This document shows positions 35,307 through 44,772 of a stretch of DNA of 64,000 nucleotides, one piece after another. Location: the NCBI RefSeq assembly GCF_037137055.1, contig NZ_JBBBNY010000003.1, forward strand, positions 124,001 to 188,000, written 5' to 3'. Under the pieces are notes generated by a model. It was not told the DNA's origin, did not search any database, and worked only from the letters and a program-made list of their open reading frames with translations. Source of the DNA: Frateuria_A yonginensis. Lineage in GTDB: Bacteria; Pseudomonadota; Gammaproteobacteria; Xanthomonadales; Rhodanobacteraceae. The position numbers and the translations under genes were made by a program. The first letter of the stretch is position 1, and every line of letters starts with the position of its first letter.

Positions 35307-36530
35307 TCAGACCGAACGCGTCGCCACCACCGGCGGCACCGCGGCGGCGCGCATGGCGGGACCGAGCACGGCGATCTGCCCGATCAGCCACAGCGCGACC
35401 GCACCGACCGGGAAATAGAACGCCGGCAACCGCGGCAGTTCGTAATGCAGCATCAGGAACAGGTTGATGCCGTAGGCGAGCGCCATGCCGAGCAGGATGC
35501 CGATGGTGGCCAGCAGGAAGTTCTCGGTCTGGAAGTAGCGCAGGATGCTGCGTCGGGTGGCGCCCAGCGCGCGGCGCACGCCGATGGTGCGCCGCCGCTG
35601 CGCGACCCAGAAGCTGCCCAGGCCGACGATACCCAGCGCGGTGACGATCAGCAGCGCCAGGCACACGCCCGCCAGCAGGCCGGCCATGGCGCGGTCGTCC
35701 TGGAAGAACTCGGCGCGGTAGTCGTCGATGGTCTTCTTTTCGATGATCACGCGGTGCGGGTCGGCCTTGCGCAGCGTGGCCACCGCCGCCTCGATCACCC
35801 GATGGCGTTCCGACGGCGCGGTGCGCAGCAGGTAACGGCCGGCATTGCTGGTATCCATGCGCAGCGGGAACACCATCGACCACTGCGCGGTCGCGTCGCC
35901 GCCGAACAGCGAGGGACGGATCAGCTTGTCCACCACGCCGACCACGCGCACCGGGTCGTCGCCCAGGTAGAAGGTCTGCCCCAGCGCCGCCTGCCCGGGC
36001 CACAGCTTCTCGCCCAGGCCGCGGGTGATGATCACGCCGGTGACCTTCTTCTGCAGCGCCTCGTCGCGGACCACGTCGGCGAAGTCCAGGTATTCGTCGG
36101 CGTTGAAGTAGCGTCCAGCGACCAGCCGGGTGCCCAGGGTCTGCAGCACGTTCTCGCCGAAATACTGGGTCGCGTTGAGGGTGGGCAGCTTCTGCTTGGG
36201 ATCGAGCTTGACGCTGCTGTTCCAGGAGCTGTTGGTGAACGGCACCTGGTTGACCAACGCGACCGACTTCACGCCGGGGATCTGCTGCAGCAGCGCCAGG
36301 TCCTCCTGCGTGCGGGCCTTGGCCGCGGTGGGCTTGCCGATGCCCTGGACCTCGATCTCGACCAGCTCGTGCTCGGCAATGCCGCTGGGCATCTTCATGC
36401 GCTCGAGCCGCTGGGTGATCAGGAACACCGCGTTGCAGACGATGGCGCAGGTGAGCGCGATCTCGAGCACCACCAGCAGGGCGGTGATCTTGTGCCGGCG
36501 CAGGGTGGAGAGAATGGGCAGGATGTCCAC
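35307..36530 (-). CDS. FtsX/MacB-type ABC permease, type B (pair 4)
   Basis: A 407-residue type-B permease starting at a GTG (AGGAGA upstream), ten bases after its type-A partner. It begins DILPILSTLRRHKITALLVV, has the membrane segment EIALTCAIVCNAVFLITQRL, and the coupling motif RRTIGVRRALGATRRSIL. It ends PPVVATRSV. Its closest neighbour in sequence by eye is the pair-5 type B (shared FQTENFLL, ELPRLP and VVATRSV), suggesting a recent duplication. Confidence 0.9.
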   Translation of the reverse strand: MDILPILSTLRRHKITALLVVLEIALTCAIVCNAVFLITQRLERMKMPSGIAEHELVEIEVQGIGKPTAAKARTQEDLALLQQIPGVKSVALVNQVPFTNSSWNSSVKLDPKQKLPTLNATQYFGENVLQTLGTRLVAGRYFNADEYLDFADVVRDEALQKKVTGVIITRGLGEKLWPGQAALGQTFYLGDDPVRVVGVVDKLIRPSLFGGDATAQWSMVFPLRMDTSNAGRYLLRTAPSERHRVIEAAVATLRKADPHRVIIEKKTIDDYRAEFFQDDRAMAGLLAGVCLALLIVTALGIVGLGSFWVAQRRRTIGVRRALGATRRSILRYFQTENFLLATIGILLGMALAYGINLFLMLHYELPRLPAFYFPVGAVALWLIGQIAVLGPAMRAAAVPPVVATRSV

Positions 36531-36540
36531 GGTGGCTCTC

Positions 36541-37842
36541 CTAGTTGCTCTTCAGTTGCAGGGCGGGCGTGACCTGGCAGGCGCGCCAGGCGGGCAGCAG
36601 GCCGGCCAGCAGGGTGGCGCCGACGGCGAGCAGGAAGGTGACGGCGAGCATCGGCAGGTCCAGGTGCGCCAGCGCGGCGTAGTCCGACGGCTGATGGCGC
36701 ACCAGCCACAGGCCGACAAGGGCCAGCAGCAGGCCGCCGATGCCGCCGGCCAGGCCGATCACGCCCGACTCCACCAGCAGCTGCATGAAGACCTCGCGCC
36801 GCGACGCCCCCAGCGCCCGGCGCACGCCCAGCTCCGGGCTGCGCCGCAGGAACTTGGCCAGCATCAGTCCGACGGTGTTGACCAGGCACACCAGCAGGAA
36901 GCCGAACGCCAGCCAGGTCTGCAGGCGCACGTCGCCAGGCACCACCTTGTTGTAGTCCAGCCAACCCATCAGGTCGTGCAGGCGCACGTTCGGCGGACGC
37001 TGGAAGCGGCCCAGCGCCTTCTGCTCCTGCGAGTAGTGCACCAGGAAGCTCTTGTACGCGGCCGCCTTCGCGGGGGTGTCCAGCTGCACCCAGAACTGCA
37101 GCCAGGTGCACGGGGCGGTGTCCATGTGATCCGGGTCGGAGCCCTTGCCCCAGCAGTCGGTGGAGCCGTTGTGGTCGAACTTCAGCTCGTAGGCGGTGGT
37201 CAACGGCACGTAGACGCCCTCGTCGCCGTGGTAGCTTCCATTGTTCAGGTCGTAGAAGTGCGGCGAGGGTCGCCAGTTGTCGAGCACGCCGACGATGCGG
37301 AAGGCCTCGTCGTTCATGCGCAGGGTCTGGCCGGTGCTGTCGCGGCCCTGGAACAGCTTCTCGTTGAGCTTGCGGGAGATCACCGCCACCCGGGCATGGG
37401 CCTCGTCGTCCGCCTCCGTCCACGGCCGCCCGTACAGCAGCGGGGTGTCGAACATCGGGAAGAAGTCGGCGGTGGTGTAGCGCGCGTCCTCGAAGAACGG
37501 CTCGATCGCCGACTGCGCCGGCTGGATCGGCACCGCGCCGCCGGTCATCAGCGCCTGGCGGTCGGCCCGCTTGGCATGCAGCAGGTTCATGCCGTCGGTC
37601 CAGGTCATCTGGTACGGCGGCTCGTCGTTCGGGCGGTAGCCGTCCATGTCCTGCGGGTCGATCTGCGGGTAGAAGAGCTGCGCGCTGCGACCCGGCAGCG
37701 GATCGCCCGAGAGCACGTGCAGCACGGTCAGCGTGGTCATGGTGGCGCCGATGCCGAGCGCGACGGCAAGCACCATCAGCGCGGTGAGTGCCTTGTTGCG
37801 CCTGAGGCTGCGCAGCGCGAGATCGAGGTAGTAGCCGAACAT
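36541..37842 (-). CDS. FtsX/MacB-type ABC permease, type A (pair 4)
   Basis: A 433-residue type-A permease: MFGYYLDLALRSLRRNKALT start, coupling motif PELGVRRALGASRREVF, C-terminus PALQLKSN. The paired periplasmic cysteines are at 230 and 245 (TDCWGKG and TAPCTWLQF). It shares the LSGDPLPGRSAQLFYPQ segment with pairs 3 and 5. The B gene follows ten bases downstream; a REP-like element lies upstream. Confidence 0.9.
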   Translation of the reverse strand: MFGYYLDLALRSLRRNKALTALMVLAVALGIGATMTTLTVLHVLSGDPLPGRSAQLFYPQIDPQDMDGYRPNDEPPYQMTWTDGMNLLHAKRADRQALMTGGAVPIQPAQSAIEPFFEDARYTTADFFPMFDTPLLYGRPWTEADDEAHARVAVISRKLNEKLFQGRDSTGQTLRMNDEAFRIVGVLDNWRPSPHFYDLNNGSYHGDEGVYVPLTTAYELKFDHNGSTDCWGKGSDPDHMDTAPCTWLQFWVQLDTPAKAAAYKSFLVHYSQEQKALGRFQRPPNVRLHDLMGWLDYNKVVPGDVRLQTWLAFGFLLVCLVNTVGLMLAKFLRRSPELGVRRALGASRREVFMQLLVESGVIGLAGGIGGLLLALVGLWLVRHQPSDYAALAHLDLPMLAVTFLLAVGATLLAGLLPAWRACQVTPALQLKSN

Positions 37843-37870
37843 CGGTTGATCTCCGTTTTGCCCCGATGGG

Positions 37871-37940
37871 GCGGCTTGCTCGCGACGCTTTACCCGGCGC
37901 GTGGCCGGAGCGGGAGCAGCGCGAGCAAGCCGCTCCCACG
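37871..37940. repeat. REP-like inverted repeat, copy 5
   Basis: The left arm GCGGCTTGCTCGCGACGC (37871-37888) and right arm GCGCGAGCAAGCCGCTCCCA (37919-37938) are inverted. It lies inside the permease array, between pair 3 and pair 4, and may attenuate or stabilise transcripts at that point. Confidence 0.75.
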
Positions 37941-37949
37941 TTCTGCGTT

Positions 37950-39170
37950 TCAGGCGGAGCGGGTCGCCTCCACCGGCGGCACCGCGGCCGCGCGCCAGGC
38001 CGGCCCCCACACCGCCGCCTGCCCGAGCAGCCACAGCGCGACGGCTCCCACCGGCAGGTAGTACCAGGGCATGCGGTCCATCTCGTAGTGCTGCATGAGG
38101 TAGAGGTTGATGCCGAACGCCAGCACCATGCCCAACGCGACGCCGGCGGCGCTGAGCAGGAAGTTCTCGGTGCGGAAGTAGCTCAGGATGTGGCTGCGGC
38201 GCGCGCCGACCGCGCGGCGGATGCCGATCTGCCGGCGCCGCTGCGCGACCCAGAAGCTGGTCAGGCCGACGATGCCGAAGGCGGTGACCGCCAGCATCAC
38301 CACGCACACCAGCACCAGCATCCAGACCATGCTTTGCGCACCGGAGAAATAATCGTCGCGGATGTCGGAGAAGACCTTGCCCTCGGCGACGGCGCCCGGA
38401 TCGAGCCGGCTCAACACGTCCTCGGCCTGCCGCGCGACGCGCTCGCGGTCGGCCGGTGCGCTGCGCAGCACGTAGTAGCTGAGCGCATCGGTAGGCCGCA
38501 TCGGGAAGAACACCGTGTCGTAGATCCCCGGCAGGCCGGCGCCGGCCTCCTTCGGGCGCAGCACGTCCTCGACCACGCCCACCACCTGGTACCAGTACTG
38601 GTTGACGTACATCTTGCGGCCGAGCGCCGACTGTCCCGGCCACAGCCGCCCGGCCAGCCGCTCACTGACGATGGCCACGTGCGTCTCGGGCATGAAGGAG
38701 GCGCCCATCGAACTGCCGGCGTAATCGTCACTGCCGAACATGCGCCCCTGCTTCAGGCGCAGGCCCAGCACGCGATCGGCGCCCTCGCCCATCAGGTAGA
38801 CGTTCGAGTTGATGCTGGCCTTGTCGGTCGGCTTCATGTCCGGCCGGGTGGTGAAATTGCTGTTCCAGCCGTTGCCCGACAGCGGCACGGTGTTGAGCAC
38901 CGCCACCGCCTGCACGCCCGGTATGCGCCGCAGCGCGTCGAGGTTGCGCGGGATTTCGCTGGACGCCCGATCCGGATCGGCGCCGGTGAGCGTCACCACG
39001 CTTAGGTTCTGCTCGTCGATCGCGTCGGGCAGGCGGATTTCGCTCGCGCGCCGGCTGATCATGAACACCGCGTTGCACAGCACGGCGCACGCGAGCGCGA
39101 TCTCCAGCACGATCAGCAGTGCAGGGATGCGGTGCTTGCGCAGGCTGGCGAGGATCGGACGGATTTCCAT
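37950..39170 (-). CDS. FtsX/MacB-type ABC permease, type B (pair 3)
   Basis: A 406-residue type-B permease: EIRPILASLRKHRIPALLIV start, membrane segment EIALACAVLCNAVFMISRRA, coupling motif RRQIGIRRAVGARRSHILSY, C-terminus PPVEATRSA. It differs from the pair-4 and pair-5 B proteins in the periplasmic domain (NVYLMGEGADRVLGLRL). It starts ten bases after its type-A partner. Confidence 0.9.
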   Translation of the reverse strand: MEIRPILASLRKHRIPALLIVLEIALACAVLCNAVFMISRRASEIRLPDAIDEQNLSVVTLTGADPDRASSEIPRNLDALRRIPGVQAVAVLNTVPLSGNGWNSNFTTRPDMKPTDKASINSNVYLMGEGADRVLGLRLKQGRMFGSDDYAGSSMGASFMPETHVAIVSERLAGRLWPGQSALGRKMYVNQYWYQVVGVVEDVLRPKEAGAGLPGIYDTVFFPMRPTDALSYYVLRSAPADRERVARQAEDVLSRLDPGAVAEGKVFSDIRDDYFSGAQSMVWMLVLVCVVMLAVTAFGIVGLTSFWVAQRRRQIGIRRAVGARRSHILSYFRTENFLLSAAGVALGMVLAFGINLYLMQHYEMDRMPWYYLPVGAVALWLLGQAAVWGPAWRAAAVPPVEATRSA

Positions 39171-39180
39171 GCGGGCGACC

Positions 39181-40479
39181 TCAGGCGCTCTTCAATTGCG
39201 GCGCCGGCGCCACCGCGCAGGCGCGCCAGGCCGGCAGCAAGCCCGCGACCAGCGCGGATGCCAGGGCGACGACGAAGGTGAAGGCGAACATGCCCGGGTC
39301 CAGGCGCGCCAGGCTGGCGTACTCCGCCGGCTGGTGGCGGATGCCCCACAGCCCCAGCTCGGCGAAGACCAGGCCGAGCAGGCCGCCGGCCAGGCCGACC
39401 ATGGCCGCCTCGACCATGAACTGCCCGAAGATCGCCACCCGCGTGGCGCCCAGCGCGCGGCGCACGCCGATCTCGCGCGAACGCCGCAGGCATTTGGCCA
39501 GCAGCAGCCCGATCGTGTTGGTCACGCAGATGAGCAGGAAGCCGAAGGCGAGCCCGGCCTGCAGCTGCGCATCGTCCGGCACCACGTTCTCGATGCGCAG
39601 CCATTCCATCAGGTCCGGCAGCGCCGTGTCCGTGCGGTGGAAGCGTCCCTGCGCGATCTGCTCGCGCACGTAGCCGTCGAGGAAGCGCTTGTAGTTCGCC
39701 ACTGCCGCGGCATCGGGCAACTCCACCCACAGGCCCAGCCACATGCAGGGCGCGGTTTCCAGGTGCTCGATGTCCCCCGCCTCCCAGCAACTGATGTTGT
39801 TGGGCATCAGTTCCATGTCGCGGGCGGCGCGCAGCGGCAGGAACAGCCCGTCGCCCTCGCCGTAGCTGCGCCCCAGGTTGATCGCGTAGAAGCGCGGCTG
39901 TGGCGAGAAATGTCCGAGCACGCCGACGATACGGAACTCGTGATCGTTGACGCGCAGCGTGCGACCCACGCTGTTGGCGCCGCCGAAGAGCTTCTGGTTG
40001 AGGAAGTCGGCGATCACCACCACCCGCGCGCCGGCGGTGTCGTCGGCGGCGCTCCAGGCGCTGCCGTAGCGGAACGGCGCGCCCACCATCGGCAGGAAAT
40101 CCGCCGTCGTCATCACCGCGTCGCCGAAGAACGGCCGGCCGCCGGCCTCGCGCGGCTGGATCTTGGTCGAACCGAGCGCCACCAGCGCCTGGCGTGGCGC
40201 GTGGTGCGCCTCGAACAGGCGGGTCGCGTCGACCCAGGTCAGGTTTTCCTGCGGCTTGCTCTGGCCGGGGATGTAGCCATCCTTCGGGTAGGGATCGATC
40301 TGCGGGTAGTACAGCTGCGCGCTGCGGCCCGGCAGCGGGTCGCCCGAGAGCAGCCGCAGTACGGTCAGCGTGGTGATGCACGCGCCGATGCCCAGCGCCA
40401 GCGCCAGCACCATCAGCGTGGTGAGGACGCGGTTGCGACCGAGGCTGCGCAGCGCAAGATTGAGGTAGTAGCCGAACAT
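39181..40479 (-). CDS. FtsX/MacB-type ABC permease, type A (pair 3)
   Basis: A 432-residue type-A permease: MFGYYLNLALRSLGRNRVLT start, coupling motif REIGVRRALGATRVAIFGQF, C-terminus APQLKSA. The cysteine pair is at 231 and 245 (NISCWEAGD and TAPCMWLGLW). It carries an additional cysteine in the first membrane segment (GIGACITTLTV) and in LAKCLRRSREIG. It clusters with pairs 4 and 5 rather than 1 and 2. Confidence 0.9.
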   Translation of the reverse strand: MFGYYLNLALRSLGRNRVLTTLMVLALALGIGACITTLTVLRLLSGDPLPGRSAQLYYPQIDPYPKDGYIPGQSKPQENLTWVDATRLFEAHHAPRQALVALGSTKIQPREAGGRPFFGDAVMTTADFLPMVGAPFRYGSAWSAADDTAGARVVVIADFLNQKLFGGANSVGRTLRVNDHEFRIVGVLGHFSPQPRFYAINLGRSYGEGDGLFLPLRAARDMELMPNNISCWEAGDIEHLETAPCMWLGLWVELPDAAAVANYKRFLDGYVREQIAQGRFHRTDTALPDLMEWLRIENVVPDDAQLQAGLAFGFLLICVTNTIGLLLAKCLRRSREIGVRRALGATRVAIFGQFMVEAAMVGLAGGLLGLVFAELGLWGIRHQPAEYASLARLDPGMFAFTFVVALASALVAGLLPAWRACAVAPAPQLKSA

Positions 40480-40513
40480 CGGAACTCCATTGGCTGCCCG
40501 GGAGGGCGGACCG

Positions 40514-41746
40514 TCACACGCTGCGCGTCGCCTCCACCGGTGGCACGCGCGAGGCCTTCATCGCCGGGGCGAGCACCGCGCCCTGCCCCAGCAACAGCAA
40601 CAGCACCACGCCGCCGGCCAGGTACGCGGGCGACATCGGTTGCGAACCCAGGCGCAGCACCAGCCACAGGTTCAGCGCCACCGCGAGCACCAGCCCGATC
40701 AGCACGCCACAGCCGCTGATCAGCAGGTTCTCGGTGAGGAAGTAGCCGAGGATGTCGCGCTGGCGTGCGCCCAGCGCGCGGCGTACGCCGATCTGCTTGC
40801 GCCGCTGGCCGACCCAGAAGCTGGTCAGCCCGACGATCCCCGCGGCGGTGATGACCAGCAGTACGGAGCAGATCACGCCCATCAGGATCGCCATGCCGCG
40901 GTCGCTTTCGTAGGCACGCTGGCGGATCTGCGCGAAGCTGCCGCTGTCGGTAGGATCGATGATGCGCTGGGGATCCAGCGCGAACAGCGCCTTGGGCGCC
41001 TCGCGCATCGCCGCGTCCAGCTGGCCCGGGCGGGCGCGGACGATGTAGTACACGCCGGAGGGCCAGTCCAGCCGCAGCGGCCAGATCATCGACTGGTAGG
41101 CGTAGGCAAGCTGCCAGTCGTCCACGACCTGCGTCTGCAGGCGATCGACGATGCCGATGATGGTGCTGGGCGTGGTACTCATCGAGTACAGCGGCTTGCC
41201 CAGCGCGGAACCGTCTGGATACAGGCGCTGCGCCAGCGCGCGGGTGACGATCACCTGCGCCGGATGCACTTCCTCGCGCAGGCCCAGGGTACCGATCTCG
41301 TCGGGACGGAAGTTGCGCCCGGCCACCAGCCTCACGCCCAGTGCATTCAGCAGGTGCTCGTCGCCGAGGTAGACGGCGGCGTCGGATGTCGGCTGCACCT
41401 GGTCGGGGGTCAGGCCGACGAAGTTGTCCCAGCCGCCGCCACGCAGCGGATAGGAGTTGCTGGGTGCGGCATCCAGCACGGCCGGCAGCTGGCGCAGCGC
41501 ATCGAGGTCGGCACGCACCTGCGCGTCGATCTCCTGCTTCGACTTCTGCTCGCCGGCCCACTGGTTGTAGATCACGAACAGGTTGGGCTCGTCGATGCCG
41601 GTCGGCGCAGACAGGTGCTGCAGGCGCTGGTGAATGATGAACAGCGCGTTGCACACGATCGCCAGGGTCAGCGCGATCTGCAGCACGATCAGCACGGTGC
41701 CGGCCTTGTGGCGGCGCAGCGCAGTCAGGACGGGCTTGATCTGCAT
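40514..41746 (-). CDS. FtsX/MacB-type ABC permease, type B (pair 2)
   Basis: A 410-residue type-B permease: QIKPVLTALRRHKAGTVLIV start, membrane segment QIALTLAIVCNALFIIHQRL, coupling motif RRKQIGVRRALGARQRDILG, C-terminus SRVPPVEATRSV. It is very close in sequence to the pair-1 type B (shared NSYPLRGGGW, ESDRGMAILMGV-like segment and LLLLLGQGAVLAPAMKASRV), indicating duplication. It is separated from its type-A partner by an unusually long 275-base gap. Confidence 0.9.
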   Translation of the reverse strand: MQIKPVLTALRRHKAGTVLIVLQIALTLAIVCNALFIIHQRLQHLSAPTGIDEPNLFVIYNQWAGEQKSKQEIDAQVRADLDALRQLPAVLDAAPSNSYPLRGGGWDNFVGLTPDQVQPTSDAAVYLGDEHLLNALGVRLVAGRNFRPDEIGTLGLREEVHPAQVIVTRALAQRLYPDGSALGKPLYSMSTTPSTIIGIVDRLQTQVVDDWQLAYAYQSMIWPLRLDWPSGVYYIVRARPGQLDAAMREAPKALFALDPQRIIDPTDSGSFAQIRQRAYESDRGMAILMGVICSVLLVITAAGIVGLTSFWVGQRRKQIGVRRALGARQRDILGYFLTENLLISGCGVLIGLVLAVALNLWLVLRLGSQPMSPAYLAGGVVLLLLLGQGAVLAPAMKASRVPPVEATRSV

Positions 41747-42021
41747 GGTCGTCCCTTAGAGCCGGTTCATGGGCTTCCCGTGCCTCGCGGAACGGCTTGC
41801 GCGCAGGCCAAGGGGGAAGAGCGAAGGAGTGGACGTCCGCCCATGACGGAGGGGCGCCGCCCGGAGGCGGGCGGACAGCCCCGGCCCGCACGGGCCGTCA
41901 CAGGGTGCCCGCCAGGCGCCAGCGCGCGGCCTGGCCTGCCAGCCAGGCAGGCCGGCGCCACGCCCTGCCTGGCGGCCATTCGGTGACGATGCGGAGTAGG
42001 TGGAGATCATGGACGGGACCC
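41747..42021 (-). other. Long gap within permease pair 2
   Basis: No supported gene. A hairpin is present at 41933-41953, where GGCCTGCC pairs with GGCAGGCC around AGCCA. The A and B genes of the other pairs are only 10-68 bases apart, so this GC-rich stretch looks like an insertion or a retained spacer. Confidence 0.5.
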
Positions 42022-43335
42022 TCAGTGCGACTTGAGCTGCCAGGCCGGCTGCACCTGCGCGGCACGCCAGGCCGGGTAGAACGCCGCGACCAGCGTGGCC
42101 AGCACCGCCAGCACCAGGCACAGCCCCACCAGCGAGAGGTCCAGGTGCGCGAGGCGCGCGATCTGCGGGCGGAACAGGATGCCCACGCCGGAGATCCCCA
42201 GCGCGGTGAGCACCAGCCCCAGCACGCCGCCGGCGCCCCCCACCGAGGCGGCCTCGATCAGGTACTGCGCGTAGATCTGCTTGCGCGGCGCGCCCAGCGC
42301 CCGGCGCACGCCGATCTCACCCGCACGGCGCATGAACTTCGCCAGCAGCAGGCCCACGGTGTTGACCAGGCAGATGATGAAGAACCCGAGCGCCACGACC
42401 AGCGCGACGCGGCTCTCCGGCGGCACCATCTGCCGGTAATCCAGCCACTGCATGACGTCGCGCAGGCGCACGTTGGGTGCCCAGGCGAAGCGCCCTGCCC
42501 GCTGCTGCTCGGCCGCGTAACTCTCCAGGAAGCGGCGGTAGGCGGCGACATCGGCAGCGTTGTCCAGCTCCACCCAGGGCGTGACCCAGACGCAGTTGCT
42601 CTGCAGCCAGCCCGCGTAGCCGTTGAAGCCGGGGTTGCCGCGGCAGCTGTTGTTGCCGGCGGTGTCGAGCTGGAGGTCCACCGCGCGGGCGAACGGGATA
42701 TAGAAATCGGTCGGATCCCGGAAGCCGCTGGTGCTGCCGCTGGCGGCGAAGAAGCGCGGCTTCGGGTTCCAATGCCGGGTCACCCCGACCACCCGGTAGG
42801 CATGCCCGCCCAGTACCACCTCACGGCCCACGCTGTTCGCACCGCCGAACATGCGCTGGTTGAACTCCTCGCTGATTACCACCTGCGTCGCGTGCCCGTC
42901 GTCGGCGTTCGCGCTCCAGCCGCTGCCGTAGAGGAACGGCACCTCGAACATCGGGAAGAAGTCCGCGGTCACGGCATAGCCGTCGGCGCCCTGCGGCAGG
43001 CCGTGTCCCTGGTCGGGTTGGGCGGACAGCCACACCGAGTACAACAGGGTCTGGCGCTTGGCCCGATGGGCGCGCCACAGCGCCATGGCGTCGACGTAGT
43101 TGAGCGCGTAGGGCGGCTCGCCATGGATGTTCTGCTGCGGCCCCCAGCTGTCGATCTGCGGGGTGAACAGCACCTCGGACTTGTCCGGAATCGGGTTGCC
43201 GGAGACGGCGCGGAACACCGAATAGGTGATCATCGAGGCGGCCACGCCGAAACCGATCGCGATGACCATCAGCCCGGTCAGCACGGGATTGCGGCGCAAG
43301 CTGCGCAGGCCCAGTTGTAGGTAGTAACCGAACAT
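42022..43335 (-). CDS. FtsX/MacB-type ABC permease, type A (pair 2)
   Basis: A 437-residue type-A permease: MFGYYLQLGLRSLRRNPVLT start, coupling motif GEIGVRRALGAPRKQIYAQY, C-terminus PAWQLKSH. The cysteine pair is at 231 and 248 (NNSCRGNPG and QSNCVWV). With pair 1 it forms a separate subgroup marked by IAIGFGVAASMITYSVFRA and an NPIPDKS segment. The in-frame upstream ATG is not used here because the MFGYY start is shared by the paralogues. Confidence 0.9.
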   Translation of the reverse strand: MFGYYLQLGLRSLRRNPVLTGLMVIAIGFGVAASMITYSVFRAVSGNPIPDKSEVLFTPQIDSWGPQQNIHGEPPYALNYVDAMALWRAHRAKRQTLLYSVWLSAQPDQGHGLPQGADGYAVTADFFPMFEVPFLYGSGWSANADDGHATQVVISEEFNQRMFGGANSVGREVVLGGHAYRVVGVTRHWNPKPRFFAASGSTSGFRDPTDFYIPFARAVDLQLDTAGNNSCRGNPGFNGYAGWLQSNCVWVTPWVELDNAADVAAYRRFLESYAAEQQRAGRFAWAPNVRLRDVMQWLDYRQMVPPESRVALVVALGFFIICLVNTVGLLLAKFMRRAGEIGVRRALGAPRKQIYAQYLIEAASVGGAGGVLGLVLTALGISGVGILFRPQIARLAHLDLSLVGLCLVLAVLATLVAAFYPAWRAAQVQPAWQLKSH

Positions 43336-43354
43336 CCGAAATCCCGTATCTGCT

Positions 43355-43377
43355 CCCTCCCCCGTTCGGGGAGAGGG
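43355..43377. repeat. CTCCC/GGGAG-type hairpin
   Basis: CCCTCCCCC at 43355-43363 pairs with GGGGAGAGGG at 43368-43377 around GTTC, with one bulged A. It lies in the 188-base gap between the pair-1 B gene and the pair-2 A gene, in which no other gene is seen. Confidence 0.55.
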
Positions 43378-43523
43378 TTGGGGCGAGGGACCGGGCGGGA
43401 CGCGAACGTCCACGCCTGCCCCGGGTCCATCCGCCGTCTATGGAATGGTCGGGCGAGCCCCGCCCTGACCCGGTGCTCTGCCCCTGGCCGTATCGAAGCC
43501 GGGGAAGAGAGAGAGCCGAGCCC

Positions 43524-44756
43524 TTACACCGAGCGGGTCGCCTCCACCGGCGGCACGCGCGAGGCCTTCATCGCCGGGGCGAGCACGGCGCCCTGTCCCA
43601 GCAGCAGCAGCACGATCACGCCGACCGCCACGTACAGCAGCGACAGGCGCTCCATCTCGAAATGGCTGACCAGCCACAGGTTCATGCCCACCGCCATGGC
43701 CGCGCCGAGGAGCACCCCGCCCGCGCCGATCAACAGGTTCTCGGTGAGGAAATAGCTGAGGATGTCGTGCTTGGTGGCGCCCAGCGCACGGCGCACGCCG
43801 ATCTGCTTGCGCCGCTGGCCGACCCAGAAGCTGGTCAGGCCGACGATACCCGCGGCGGTGATCGCCAGCAGCACCGCGCACACGACCCCCATCAGGATCG
43901 CCATGCCGCGGTCGCTCTTGTAGGCCTGCTCGCGCACCTCGGCGAAGGTGCGCACGCCGCGCTCCTCCGGGATCACGCGCATGCGGTTGGTCTTGAACAG
44001 CAGCGCCGGCACTGCCTTGCTCATGCGCGCCAGCTCGCCGGGCTGGGTACGCACCAGGTAGCTGCCGAAGTTGCCGGTCAGCAGGCGCGGCACCAGGATC
44101 GCGTTCTCGGCGAAGGTACCCGCCCAGGTACCGGTCCATGGCACCTGCAGGCGATCCACGATGCCGATGATGGTGCTCGGCGAGGTCTCGCCGGAGTGAT
44201 AGAGCACCTTGCCGAGCGCACTGCCGTCCGGATACAGCTTGTCGGCCAGGGCCTTGCTGACGATCACCACCGGCGTGGTGCGGAATTCCTTCGCATCCAC
44301 CCAGCTGACCTCGTCCGGCCGGAAGTTGCGACCCGCCACCAGTTTCAGGCCCATGGTGGGCACCGCGTGGTCGTCGGAGAAGTAGAGCGTGGTGTGCGCC
44401 ATCTCCTTCTTCGAATCGGGCGTGATGTTGACGCTGGTGGACCAGCCGCCGCCGCGCAGCGGATAGGAGTTGGTCATCGTCGCGTCGACCACGCCGGGCA
44501 TGCGCCGCAGCGCATCCAGGTCGGTCTTGCCCAGCGAGGGCGTGGTCTTGTCGTCGGCACCGACCCAGCGGTTGGCCACCGTGAGCAGGTTGTCCTCGAT
44601 CAGGCCGGTCGGACGCGAGAGGTGCTCGGTGCGCTGGCGGATGATGAACAGCGCGTTGCACACGATCGCCAGGGTCAGCGCGATCTGCAGCGCGATCAGC
44701 ACGGTACCGGCCTTGTGCCGCTTGAGCGCGGCGAGGATGGGCTTGATCTGCAGCAT
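43524..44756 (-). CDS. FtsX/MacB-type ABC permease, type B (pair 1)
   Basis: A 410-residue type-B permease: LQIKPILAALKRHKAGTVLI start, membrane segment QIALTLAIVCNALFIIRQRT, coupling motif RRKQIGVRRALGATKHDILS, C-terminus SRVPPVEATRSV. The periplasmic domain is about 230 residues. It starts 16 bases after the type-A partner and shares most of its sequence with the pair-2 type B. Confidence 0.9.
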   Translation of the reverse strand: MLQIKPILAALKRHKAGTVLIALQIALTLAIVCNALFIIRQRTEHLSRPTGLIEDNLLTVANRWVGADDKTTPSLGKTDLDALRRMPGVVDATMTNSYPLRGGGWSTSVNITPDSKKEMAHTTLYFSDDHAVPTMGLKLVAGRNFRPDEVSWVDAKEFRTTPVVIVSKALADKLYPDGSALGKVLYHSGETSPSTIIGIVDRLQVPWTGTWAGTFAENAILVPRLLTGNFGSYLVRTQPGELARMSKAVPALLFKTNRMRVIPEERGVRTFAEVREQAYKSDRGMAILMGVVCAVLLAITAAGIVGLTSFWVGQRRKQIGVRRALGATKHDILSYFLTENLLIGAGGVLLGAAMAVGMNLWLVSHFEMERLSLLYVAVGVIVLLLLGQGAVLAPAMKASRVPPVEATRSV

Positions 44757-44772
44757 GGTCGTAGCCTCGCCT

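Noticed and set aside
34073..35418. Plus-strand frames opposite the permeases
   Set aside because: All are His/Gln/Arg-rich antisense shadows of permease genes; the minus-strand proteins have clear membrane topology and conserved motifs.
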